A DNA stretch of 64,000 nt from Schizochytrium sp. TIO01. Its lineage: Eukaryota; Sar; Bigyra; Thraustochytrida; Thraustochytriidae. The position numbers and the translations under genes were made by a program. The stretch covers positions 3,519,048-3,583,047 of the forward strand of contig SMSO01000031.1 in the NCBI GenBank assembly GCA_004764695.1, in the 5' to 3' direction. Shown here piece after piece: positions 19,474 to 28,929 of this stretch (position 1 is the stretch's first letter; every line of letters begins with the position of its first letter). The notes beneath the pieces are model-generated. The model did not search any database. It worked only from the letters and a program-made list of their open reading frames with translations, and was not told the DNA's origin.

Positions 19474-21249
19474 TCATTTTTTATAATTCTGCGCGGCTGT
19501 GCTGCAAAGTCCGGAGTGTCGCTCCGCTGGCTTCAATATTACTCCGGTAATAAACGCTTCCAGACGTTCATGGAAAGGAACCATCTCACTATCACGCGTC
19601 AGGGCGTCACACCAGCCAATGATAATATCTACGAAGTCATCAAAACTAATACAACGACTAGAAATATCACCTGCAAACATGACGATTGCGACGGCCGTAT
19701 CACGGATATCGTCAATGTTTTTCCCGTGACGATCAATTAGATTGATTCGAAGTGTCATTTCCAGTAATTCCTGAAAAGTCATATTCTCTTCTCCTTGCTT
19801 TTTGAAGTAATCAAATGTTCGGACAAGCCTAGGCTCAAAACAGGTTCGGACATTTGCTACACGCTTACTCCTGTAAATCTCCCCCCTTAAGATTTGTATG
19901 TACACCCTTGCTCTGGAAAGCTGAGGTAAAAGTGTAGCATATACCTCCGATGAAGCAAGCACATATTTATCTAGGGCATAGAACACGCGTCGCGAAATTT
20001 GTAAGGTACGCCATGACCTTTCAGTACGATCAATGTCTTTTGCACGAAACCTTAACGTCATAAGGCGAACGACACCTTCGAGAAATTTTGGGAAGAGTAT
20101 TGTTCCCTGAGGATCAGCTGCAACGAGCTTTGCCCAAACCCTACTCACAAAAGAGTCATTGAACTTTTCAGTAAGGATATGCTTTTCCGAGAATCTATAA
20201 AACTGCTCCTCAGTCATACGACACCACTGCCCGATTGGGATGCGTTTTGCTTTGATGCCAAAGCTCCCCCCCGACGAAAGTTTTGTTAAATCAAGATTGC
20301 GACGGTTTATTCGTTTTAAGGAATGGGTTCCAGCCGCCGCTTGCTCTTGAAGTTGCGCAATCGCTGATTCTGTATCAGGCGCATCACGAGGAAAATGAAG
20401 ATATGAACAGAATAAAACAAAAAGTTCTGATCGAGCACGGTGAAGGTATGCCATGATTTCTCGATCCTCTTCTGCACGATCAAATGGATCATGATCAAGG
20501 CCCCGGGCACGCACTCGGTCACCCTCGGCTTGGTAGACATCATTAAGCTCAAGCGCAACACCACTGAGCAGTTTTAGATTTGAGCTGACATCATCGACAT
20601 CGAAGTCTTCAAAGGATTGGACAAATGGATTGTCAAAAGCTTTAGAAAAGCGATGACGAGCGCCTTGGATACGACGCACGGACTCCTCAAAGCCAGAGCG
20701 AAGTGCATTATCCATAGGATGGTTCTCGAGGCCGCGACGGAAACACTCTGACGCAGGACCGAATTGTTGGGTCGACATTAAAGCGTGGCCTCTTAAAAGG
20801 TAAGCCTTTTGCATTCTTGGCTCCAGTTCGGCAGCCTGGGCAGCATCGTCTGCGCACTGGTACATTGCTCCACGCATTGCATGTGCACGGGCTCTACGTA
20901 ACAAAAGTTTTGCTTTCCACCGACCTTGCTCTGTGTCATCCAATACAATTATTGCATCCGTATATATAGAAATAGCACCAATAATATCATTCTCCTCGAG
21001 TGCTTCTCGCGCGGCAGCTTGCGCACGCTCGATATCTTCTTTTAGCTCAGCTAACGCTGTGGCCTCTTGGCGCTCAGCAATTTCCTGCTTACTTTCTGTA
21101 TCAACTTTCGCATGTGCAGCAATTCCTTCACTATCAGGTCTCGATGTCTCGGGTGCACCCTTGACAGTCTTCTTGCTTGCTTTGCTCTGGTTTCGACTTA
21201 GAGCTTTCGACGGCGACCGAACTGCACCGCCAACATTAGAAGTCGTCAT
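19474..21249 (-). CDS. TPR protein with unassigned C-terminal helical domain
   Basis: 591 aa, ATG at 21247-21249. Residues 1-50 are basic and Ser-rich, then a charged helix (50-80). Three tetratricopeptide repeats occupy about 72-185: AAREALEENDIIGAISIYTDAI, then LLLRRARAHAMRGAMYQCADDAAQAAEL, then AYLLRGHALMSTQQFGPASECFRRGL. The order and spacing resemble the single TPR units of HOP/CHIP-type co-chaperones. Residues 240-591 are predicted mostly helical, with FRAKDIDRTERSWRTLQISRRVF and SFDDFVDIIIGWCDAL. The latter, with the preceding MTFQELLEM, recalls EF-hand-like helices without calcium-binding loops. I cannot name the domain. A chaperone-adaptor or flagellar assembly role is possible but unproven. 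Divergent from the hydrolase gene, starts 746 bp apart. Confidence 0.75.
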   Translation of the reverse strand: MTTSNVGGAVRSPSKALSRNQSKASKKTVKGAPETSRPDSEGIAAHAKVDTESKQEIAERQEATALAELKEDIERAQAAAREALEENDIIGAISIYTDAIIVLDDTEQGRWKAKLLLRRARAHAMRGAMYQCADDAAQAAELEPRMQKAYLLRGHALMSTQQFGPASECFRRGLENHPMDNALRSGFEESVRRIQGARHRFSKAFDNPFVQSFEDFDVDDVSSNLKLLSGVALELNDVYQAEGDRVRARGLDHDPFDRAEEDREIMAYLHRARSELFVLFCSYLHFPRDAPDTESAIAQLQEQAAAGTHSLKRINRRNLDLTKLSSGGSFGIKAKRIPIGQWCRMTEEQFYRFSEKHILTEKFNDSFVSRVWAKLVAADPQGTILFPKFLEGVVRLMTLRFRAKDIDRTERSWRTLQISRRVFYALDKYVLASSEVYATLLPQLSRARVYIQILRGEIYRSKRVANVRTCFEPRLVRTFDYFKKQGEENMTFQELLEMTLRINLIDRHGKNIDDIRDTAVAIVMFAGDISSRCISFDDFVDIIIGWCDALTRDSEMVPFHERLEAFITGVILKPAERHSGLCSTAAQNYKK

Positions 21250-21995
21250 GGCTTCAACCTTACTTTTAGGCTACTGGCCTACGCAACATCTTTTGCAGAA
21301 ATAACCTAAGCCATGCATCTTTAGCAGGTTCACACGAGTGAGTCAGATTTGACAAAGGCACGTGTGTAGACAAGATTATTAAAATCTAAGAAAACTGCAA
21401 AGACTTCATGAACGGTCCAATAGGCCTTTAAATAGACCCTTACTTACTCTGAACAACTCTAGCTATAGCTACATTTCCTCTGACACTGTATACAACTGCT
21501 TAAGTTGTTTTGAGCCTACTCAACCCTGACTGCAACAGTAAATCGTTCACGATGAGAGCCAACTTTTGGCGACTGATGGCGCTTGTTTCAGATTGCCAGG
21601 CCGCACCTTTTGTAGTGTAGTAGGTACAACGAAAAAGGGAAAGGGGGTAGACAGTAAGTCTCAATCGGTCGACGCCGCCGCTTCGTCAGCCTTTTCTCAA
21701 GGTTGTCCTCGAATTTGGATCAAGCTTTCTTGCGTAAACTTGCAGAACACCCCCAGGGCTGAGATTGCGTGCGGTGGCGAATTGGTACCTACTTAGTAAG
21801 TAGGTAGGTACCTCCCTAACAGAATCCAGCTCCCGTAGTACAGAACTGGCCCAATTCGAGCTCGCCCCATGCGTGCACAATGCCTGACAAAGCGCTCAGA
21901 TTAGCAAACCTTTTTCAGAGAGAGTCTATTGTCAAACCCAGCCGTCACACTGGACACCTCCCGCTTCAGCTGATTGTAAAGGCCAACAAACAGCA
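21250..21995. other. Divergent intergenic region with GGTACC palindrome
   Basis: Upstream regions of the TPR (-) and hydrolase (+) genes. It contains the perfect 9-bp dyad ACCTACTTA-G-TAAGTAGGT at 21787-21805 inside GGTACC flanks, listed separately. No gene supported. Confidence 0.5.
21784..21812. repeat. GGTACC-flanked perfect palindrome
   Basis: ACCTACTTA (21787-21795), a central G, and TAAGTAGGT (21797-21805) form an exact dyad, flanked by GGT on the left and AGGTACC on the right. It lies 190 bp upstream of the hydrolase ATG. It is part of the spacer dyad family seen at 2211, 30980, 45220 and 55314. Confidence 0.65.
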
Positions 21996-23252
21996 ATGGG
22001 CCCCAAACAGCGAGGTGGCAGCTTTGCGGCTAAGCCCTCCACAGGTATGTGGAAAACTTTGCAGAGATTGCTGTTTGGAGCGATTATGATTCGCTGGGCC
22101 CGCAAAAAGCGCTGGGAGCTAGCTATTGTCAGTGCTATAGCTGTGGCTCTGCACAACCACTCTATAGAATCAACGAGAAAGACTTATAGGAATGCTCTTC
22201 ATACGGTGCAAGTGCTTATTTTTGTTGTTCGCAAGTCCATCATCATTGCTATGCGACGAGTTCTCGGCACCTCAGAGCACCCCTACTGGACCATGCTTGA
22301 GGAGATCGTTGTGAAGTCCATTGGTTTTGCAGCACGAATTGGCCATGTTACAGCATCGAGGAGTATGATCGACTGTCATGCAGCTATACAGCGTGCAGTT
22401 AGTCCATGGATTGGTGCCCGTGTTCAAAATGTTGACTTGGGTCTTGGCCATGGAGAGAACGATGCTCTTTGGATTACGAGGGGTGAAAATGCCAAATTGG
22501 GTTGTTGTCCTATTGTTCTATATTACCATGGCGGTGGTTATGCAACAGGAAATGCTGGAATGTACCTTTCTGCTCATGTCGAGCTGGTCCGCCTTTTGGA
22601 GGATAAGCACAACATCACATGTGGCGTGCTTTCGATTGAGTACCCATTGGCTCCAGAGACTAAATTTCCTGCTAATTTGAAGTTTGCAACATGCGCATAT
22701 GATGCCGTAGTTGATAAGCTCGATATTTGTCCAACTTCCATCGTGGTAGGTGGGGATTCTGCCGGAGGAGGCGTTGCTCTCGCGGTTGCAGAGCACTCCT
22801 TCTTAAGAAGCATTCGCGAGGATATTGCAGGGGTGAGCGGCCTTATTCTTGTGTCTCCCTGGATGAATCATTCCTGCGAGAGCGGATCACATGCAATGCA
22901 TATTAACACAGATTTCATTGCAGGACCAGAGATTTTGCGTGACTTCTCTGTAGCTTATGCTGGAGAAGAAGATGTAGCGCTCACTCATCCGCAGATCTCA
23001 CCAATTCACGCAGATGTTGATTTCATGCCGCCTGTTCTTCTCACAATTGGGTCACGCGAAGTATTTCGTGACGACATCGAGGTGTTTAAGGACAAACTCC
23101 AAGAAGCAAAGAAGGAGGTCGAGGTCCACACTGGACAGAATTCGCCCCATATTTATCCTCTGCTATGGCCACTTTTCGGGAAGGAATCACAAGGGGCACT
23201 AGCGCACATGGCGGATTTTTGCGCTCGCCGAATGACCCTATTTAGTCGCTAA
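21996..23252 (+). CDS. Alpha/beta hydrolase, hormone-sensitive-lipase (fold-3) family
   Basis: 418 aa, ATG at 21996. The N-terminal 90 residues are basic with hydrophobic helices (LAIVSAIAVAL, VLIFVVRKSIIIAM) that could anchor it to a membrane. The catalytic core follows the HSL pattern: oxyanion motif HGGG at 178-181 within LYYHGGGYATGN, nucleophile elbow GDSAG at 253-257 (Ser255), acid near Asp359 in GSREVFRDD, and His385 in SPHIYPLL. YPLAPETKFP at 216-225 is also typical. Such enzymes hydrolyse short- to medium-chain or steroid and lipid esters; the substrate here is unknown. The complete triad suggests an active esterase or lipase. The closest type by pattern is the eukaryotic arylacetamide-deacetylase/HSL group rather than a secreted lipase, as there is no signal peptide. 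Confidence 0.88.
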   Translation: MGPKQRGGSFAAKPSTGMWKTLQRLLFGAIMIRWARKKRWELAIVSAIAVALHNHSIESTRKTYRNALHTVQVLIFVVRKSIIIAMRRVLGTSEHPYWTMLEEIVVKSIGFAARIGHVTASRSMIDCHAAIQRAVSPWIGARVQNVDLGLGHGENDALWITRGENAKLGCCPIVLYYHGGGYATGNAGMYLSAHVELVRLLEDKHNITCGVLSIEYPLAPETKFPANLKFATCAYDAVVDKLDICPTSIVVGGDSAGGGVALAVAEHSFLRSIREDIAGVSGLILVSPWMNHSCESGSHAMHINTDFIAGPEILRDFSVAYAGEEDVALTHPQISPIHADVDFMPPVLLTIGSREVFRDDIEVFKDKLQEAKKEVEVHTGQNSPHIYPLLWPLFGKESQGALAHMADFCARRMTLFSR

Positions 23253-24479
23253 AAATTATGCACTAATCTTTTGCCCGTAGAACTGCTTCATATTTTTATC
23301 ACCACTTCTGCTGAAAAAGAAGACAAAAAAAAGAAAGAGCAAACTTCACGCAAGCACTCCCTTGCAAACTCCCTAAGGACTTCAACTCTTCCATTAAATT
23401 ATGATGATTTTCCAAATCCAAGTTATCCCTGTGCGCAGCAAGTACGTTCGTAGGTAGGTGAGAGTATTGTAGTTTCCTTTACTTATGTGGCCCATATCCC
23501 TCTAAACTTCATCATTTTCTTCCGTTCCCCTAGTACCCATTAAGCCTTCGTTACCAAGAGCAAATATTCTTCTTTTCGATTCTACAAAACTAAAACAAAA
23601 TAGTAGATCGGACCAGATCGCTAAAGGAGTCGAAACGAAACCATCCAGCTAGCGTACCGAGTTCTGAGAAACTACCTACCATTGGTCGACCTTCGATATT
23701 ATCTTCTTGATGGCCTAGCCATAGAAGGGTTCTAGTTTCGGAGAGGCAGTACGATTCTCTACACTGCACGCGACAGTAAGCACTTTCAATGTAAAATCAT
23801 GAATTGCAATCGCTGCTTTTTCTTTTTCTTCTTCTCTTCTTCTTCTTTGCCCAACTGCTTTGTAGTAATAGTACTATATAGGTTGGTAGGCTCATGCCAA
23901 CAAAAAAAACAGAAAAATAGTACTAATACCTACAATTATAGTTGCACTAAAAGTCTTGATAGTCGTCCCATCGGGCTACAATTTTTCACCAAGGTCGTGG
24001 AAGGTATTCGAGAAGGCTGTGCGTTTGCTGCTTTTGGTGGCACATGGCATCTGCTGGAAACTGCAAAGATCTGAACTCACGTCTTTCTTCTTTGAAGTAT
24101 TTCTGGTTCTTTCTGTTTCTTTTTCTTTTCTTAACGTTTGTAGGTATTTTGTTTTTCGTCAGTCCTCCTTTTGAGAGAAAGCTTTTGCTAGGAACGTTCG
24201 CAGAACCAAAGTAATAGTCGTCTCAAGCCGCAAACCCAAATCTATCTGGTCAGCGAACTTGCTGCTGCCGTCCTTGGAGCTTGCTTCGAAGACTTGGCTA
24301 GCGCTTGCACGACACCAAACGCCTAGACCTGCTCTGTCTTAACACCTCTTCAATCTATCTCGAGGTCCCTTCGGTTTGCGTTGAGGCTCCAGAAAGCGCT
24401 CCCGAAGGAAATTTGATTGATCCGAGAAGCTGCAAGCTTCTATATAGACTACTTGCAAAACAAGTATCGCAAATCCAGG
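23253..24479. other. Intergenic region between tandem genes
   Basis: 1.2 kb between the hydrolase and NAPRT genes, both (+). It holds GTAGGTAGGTG at 23450-23460, a T/C-rich tract at 23815-23850 and many A-rich runs. Short open frames look like base-composition artefacts. The NAPRT promoter is presumably here; no element stands out. Confidence 0.5.
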
Positions 24480-26093
24480 ATGGCGGATGACAACGTGCCG
24501 ACACCCAATAGTCCTCTCTCGAGGCGCCATGGGTTCGTGCCTTACAACTCGCTGGTGACTCCTTTGCTCACGGATATGTACCAGGTTACGATGTGTTACG
24601 CATACTGGAAGGCAAATCGTCATGAAGAGCATTCTGTCTTTGAAATGTTCTTTCGCAAGAACCCCTTCAAGGGCGAGTTCACCATCTTTTGCGGCCTTGA
24701 AGAAGTCTTACGGTTCATGAACTCTTTCAGCTTTTCCAAGTCTGACATTGAATACCTCGAGTCCGCGATTCCGGGTTTGGACCCAGGATTTCTCCAATGG
24801 CTCTCTACTGTTGACGCTCGCGGGGTCACATTGTACTCTGTAGAAGAAGGCAGCGTTGTGTTCCCGCGCTTGCCTGTCTTTCGCGTAGAGGGCCCTTTGG
24901 GTGTGTGTCAGTTGATCGAGACAACACTACTCAACTTGACAAACTTTGCTTCTCTCATTGCCACAAATGCTCAGCGCATGCGTCTTGCTGCAGGACCTGA
25001 TAAGTCCCTACTGGAGTTTGGACTTCGACGTGCTCAAGGCCCGGATGGTGCCATGACTGCCAGTCGCTATGCTTGTGTTGGAGGGTTTGATGGCACAAGC
25101 AATCTCCTCGCTGGCAAACTCTTCTCTGTTGACGTAAAGGGAACTCACGCGCATGCTTTTGTTTGCAGCTTTCGTTCCAAGGAGGACCTTTCTACGACGG
25201 AGCTCGATGGCCGTGAGTTCTGGCAACCCGTGTACGAGATGCGTGAGAAGCTTGGTTTCCACAACTCGAACGTGTCTGAATTGGTTGCCTTTGTTGCTTA
25301 TGCTCAGGCTTTTCCGGATGGATTTCTCGCACTCGTGGATACCTACGACACTCTGCACAGCGGTGTACCAAACTACATTTGCGTCGCACTTGTGCTGCGC
25401 GATGTTTTTGGCAAGAAACCTATTGGCATTCGCCTCGATAGCGGAGACTTGTCGTACCTTTCCAAAGAGGCACGTTCAATTTTCAGAAAGCACGGCCTGG
25501 AGAAGTCTGTGATTGTAGCCAGCAATGACATTAACGAGGATGTTTTGCACTCTCTTGCAAAGCAGGGCCATGAAATTAACTCTTTCGGAATTGGTACAAA
25601 CCTTGTAACTTGCCAGGCTCAGCCGGCGCTTGGAATGGTATATAAGCTTGTGGAGTGTGGAGGTCAGGCTTGTGTTAAGCTTTCTAATGAGTTTAATAAA
25701 ACCACTCTTCCAGGCAGGAAGCGCATTTTCCGTCTCATTGGCAAAAACTCGCTTGCGTTGGTGGACCTTATGCAGCATGCCGATGAGACGCCTCCCAAGG
25801 TTGGTGATACAATTCGCTGTTGCCATCCCTACATTGAGCGGAAACGCTGCGATGTGCGTCCTTCTGAAATCAAGGAGCTTTTGATTCCTGTCTTTGAGCA
25901 GGGCAAGGTGCTTGTTGGTACCAAGACTGTTGAGGAGGCCCGCCAGTTCGTCCAGGAGCAAATGTCTATTTTGCGCGAGGATCATATTCGTAACTTGAAC
26001 CCAGCTGAGTACAAGGTTTCTGTTTCGGAGAGTTACAGTTCTTTTGCACGTGAGCTTTGGCAATCCAACCAGCCTATTGAGCTGCTTGAGTGA
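24480..26093 (+). CDS. NAPRT: Nicotinate phosphoribosyltransferase
   Basis: 537 aa from the ATG at 24480 (MADDNVPTPNS), the same length as animal NAPRT; in-frame codons upstream reach only a TTG. The N-terminal LLTDMYQVTMCYAYWK at about 30-45 is the family signature. DVKGTHAHAFV near residue 220 carries the conserved GT.AH motif whose His is phosphorylated in characterised enzymes. IGIRLDSGDLSYLSKEAR, VIVASNDINED and SFGIGTNLVT are further active-site strands binding phosphoribosyl and nicotinate. The enzyme makes nicotinate mononucleotide from nicotinate and PRPP with ATP, the first step of the Preiss-Handler route to NAD, in the cytosol. No intron. Codons are GC-rich at third positions compared with the flanks, typical of an expressed gene here. 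Confidence 0.97.
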   Translation: MADDNVPTPNSPLSRRHGFVPYNSLVTPLLTDMYQVTMCYAYWKANRHEEHSVFEMFFRKNPFKGEFTIFCGLEEVLRFMNSFSFSKSDIEYLESAIPGLDPGFLQWLSTVDARGVTLYSVEEGSVVFPRLPVFRVEGPLGVCQLIETTLLNLTNFASLIATNAQRMRLAAGPDKSLLEFGLRRAQGPDGAMTASRYACVGGFDGTSNLLAGKLFSVDVKGTHAHAFVCSFRSKEDLSTTELDGREFWQPVYEMREKLGFHNSNVSELVAFVAYAQAFPDGFLALVDTYDTLHSGVPNYICVALVLRDVFGKKPIGIRLDSGDLSYLSKEARSIFRKHGLEKSVIVASNDINEDVLHSLAKQGHEINSFGIGTNLVTCQAQPALGMVYKLVECGGQACVKLSNEFNKTTLPGRKRIFRLIGKNSLALVDLMQHADETPPKVGDTIRCCHPYIERKRCDVRPSEIKELLIPVFEQGKVLVGTKTVEEARQFVQEQMSILREDHIRNLNPAEYKVSVSESYSSFARELWQSNQPIELLE

Positions 26094-26838
26094 TCACTTT
26101 TGTCTTGAGGATTTGAAACAGCGATAAAATAGGACAAAAATAGACAAACTAACAATCGGAATAGAAGCACGAAGTTTAGCTATAGATTTATTTCCTCCTT
26201 CCTTCTTGTCTTCATTTCAAGTATTCAATGCCCGCATAAACATATGCCCTATTAAAAACTGTGCATTGTGAACTTATGAATCGATTTTGCCTCTACAGTT
26301 TGTATGTAGATGAACATTTTACGGGCTCTCTTTTTTTCGAATCCATCTTGTCGATATATAGCTTCTCTGTCTTTCTACACGCAGTCGCACTTGAAGACTA
26401 ATTTGAACGTAGGCATTGTGTGCTAATCCTTGGTCCACATAAAACGGAGATTATGCATTGCTATAATCAAAATTTGCTAACACTTTACTTTCATTCCTCG
26501 CAACTAGCTCGAAACTCTTAAACGTGAGAGCCCTATTGTTCTCTCGCACAATTTGTCTTCTTTGAGAACACAAAACGAGAGAATGGCTTCTACCATGAAC
26601 AGTCTAAGCTAGAGGAGGCTTTTCTATTACTACTTAGTAAATACTATGATAGTGGTAAGAACAAAACTGCGTTGTGCAAAATATTGCATTGCATTGTCTG
26701 CAGCGCAGTTGGTCTCGTATATTCCTGGCCATACCTCCGAAACTTCAAATTAGATTCGCGTTGCAGAAATAAAGCGAGAGCTTCGCTAGGTTTCCAAGCT
26801 CGTGCAAGTCAATCTAGTACACCAGGTGGGCCAGTTAA
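26094..26838. other. Intergenic region between tandem genes
   Basis: AT-rich spacer between NAPRT and the NDUFAF5-like gene, both (+). No repeat array, RNA or gene recognised. Confidence 0.5.
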
Positions 26839-27948
26839 ATGCTTCGTGGAGGCTTCAGTGTGGCGTCTCGGGGCCGGCAGGCGGCATGTTGGCTGCCCGA
26901 AGATTCGCTTGTGCGGCTCGGAAGGACGCTCTCAGGCTCTTCGAGCGCTACTCGCGATCCTTTTGAACCCATCGTGAAGAACATTCATCGAGACCGTGCA
27001 GCTCGCAAATTTGAGACCAGCAACGGTGATTTTGAGTTTCTTCGAGACCATGCAGCAACGCGAATTGTAGATCGTATTGCAGATGTGTCTAAAGATCTTG
27101 AGGTGGCACTTGATCTTGGATGCTCAACAGGAAACTGTGTATCAGAACTCATGAAGCAAGGACTTGAAGATGAAGACGGTTTTGAGGCTCCCGCTGGAAT
27201 CACCAAGGTTATCCAGCTTGATCCTTCAGAGGCGATGGTAGAAGTTGCGAGAAGACGTGCGGAGCGCGAGGTTGCTGGGCGTATTACCGTGGAATCGCTG
27301 GTGAGCCCTCTAGAAAATTGTCTCGAGGCAGTTCCAGAAAACTCTGTTGATGTAGTTGTAAGTGCACTTTCTTTACATTGGGCAAATGGACTCACAGAGA
27401 CGCTCCAAAAGGTGCAACGCGCCCTCAAGCCTGACGGTGTATTTATTGCGGCTATGCTTGGTGGCGATACGCTTCATGAGCTCCGTACGTCACTTGCAAT
27501 TGCAGAGCAAGAACGCGAAGGTGGAATTAGTGCTCATGTATCGCCGATGATTCGCCATGCGGATGCCTGTGGCCTTTTGGCTAATGCTGGATTCAACCTC
27601 ACAACTGTGGACACTGAGACTTTTACTGTGGAATTTAGCTCTGCGTTCAAATGTATGGAGAACCTTAGCTTCATGGGAGAGTCTAACGCTGTTTGGAACC
27701 GCAGGCCTGCTGTTTCTCGGGATACTTTCCTTGCTGCCGCTGCGATTTATGAACACATTTATGGTGACGAGGATGGATACGTGCCAGCGACCTTCGATAT
27801 TGTCTATATGATTGGCTGGAAACCGCATAGCTCTCAACCAAAGCCGCTGAGCCCCCAAGTTGCGGACCAGTCGCTGGGTACGCTCGGAAAGGGATATGAT
27901 TTTACTATCAACTCTTGTGTCACGAACGGTAAGAAGAAGTCGACCTAA
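26839..27948 (+). CDS. NDUFAF5: NDUFAF5-like mitochondrial complex I assembly factor (SAM-fold)
   Basis: 369 aa, ATG at 26839. Residues 1-40 are Arg/Ser/Gly-rich with few acids, a likely mitochondrial presequence. FEPIVKNIHRDRAARK at about 42-57 is the family start. SAM-binding motif I is ALDLGCSTGNCV at 90-101. SALSLHWANGLTETL is motif III. Strongly diagnostic is the C-terminal part: ANAGFNLTTVDTETFTV, ENLSFMGESNAVWNR, DTFLAAAAIYEHIYG and ATFDIVYMIGWKPHSSQPKP, which follow the NDUFAF5 pattern almost residue for residue. In animals this protein hydroxylates an arginine of the NDUFS7 subunit during early complex I assembly, despite its methyltransferase fold. Convergent with the DFRP1-like gene. 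Confidence 0.93.
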   Translation: MLRGGFSVASRGRQAACWLPEDSLVRLGRTLSGSSSATRDPFEPIVKNIHRDRAARKFETSNGDFEFLRDHAATRIVDRIADVSKDLEVALDLGCSTGNCVSELMKQGLEDEDGFEAPAGITKVIQLDPSEAMVEVARRRAEREVAGRITVESLVSPLENCLEAVPENSVDVVVSALSLHWANGLTETLQKVQRALKPDGVFIAAMLGGDTLHELRTSLAIAEQEREGGISAHVSPMIRHADACGLLANAGFNLTTVDTETFTVEFSSAFKCMENLSFMGESNAVWNRRPAVSRDTFLAAAAIYEHIYGDEDGYVPATFDIVYMIGWKPHSSQPKPLSPQVADQSLGTLGKGYDFTINSCVTNGKKKST

Positions 27949-28882
27949 GAAGCTGATACTTTTAAAGCTGGTGTCTGAGGTCATTTTGAAAAGCTTTTTC
28001 TCGAAGTTGTGTGTACACAACCACGTGCGCGTGGAAGAGACACAATTTTGAATAGATTCTGTGTCAACTACCAAGGAAATTTCAGGCTCTTCGCAACCTG
28101 TGATGTTGCTACCTTCTTGTAATTCGTAAATGCGCATAAAGTCTAGTTTTTTTTTTAATACTTTAATTTAGCTGGCAGTGTATTCTATCGAGTCTACATT
28201 CTCAGAAAACTACTCGTTTGCTTCAATGCATGTCTGGAAGATTATTCAATATATAAATTGCATAGGCGAACAAGGTGACGAATTAATTAAATTAAAGCCT
28301 TAATGTCAGGCCGTCTTGATCATTGAGTATTGTCCTAGAACAAATAAAGTTATCAAGGTGCTTCCCATGCCTCTTGTCTGGGATTCTGCAGTGCTTTCTT
28401 CCTCTGTTTTTTAACTTCATGTAGTAAGGTAAACTCTCAACACAGTTTCACAATAGAGATTGGATCAGGAATTGAAAAAGGAGTTTGTTGCTACAAGACA
28501 ACAAAGATGCAAGGAGCTTTCCATGATTAGCGTGCTTGTGGATAGCCATGGTATCTTTTCCATTATCCTATTCCTATGAATGAGTTATGGAGTAAGGAGA
28601 CGACGCTATGACACGAAATAGGTCCAATGAAAAAGAGCTTAACAAGCAAGAATAGTGTAACAACTAAACAATTAAAAAAAGGTTCATTGAATATTCCAGG
28701 ATTAGAACGTTTATTCTATCCTATGCAACTCGCCATCAACCATGATGTTATCTTTATTTTTTTGCTTTTCACAAGCAACGGCATTGCGAGGCTTGGTTAC
28801 CTAACTGTGCACCCCTGGAGGCGAATATAAACTTGGCAATGTCATGACTTGGTAGAGCGACTCATTAGGAAACAGTGGCAAT
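27949..28882. other. Convergent intergenic spacer
   Basis: AT-rich 3' flanks of the NDUFAF5-like (+) and DFRP1-like (-) genes. A short open frame on (+) at 28627-28830 is not convincing. Nothing else recognised. Confidence 0.5.
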
Positions 28883-28898
28883 CTACTCCTCGTCATCG

Positions 28899-28929
<31 letters not shown>

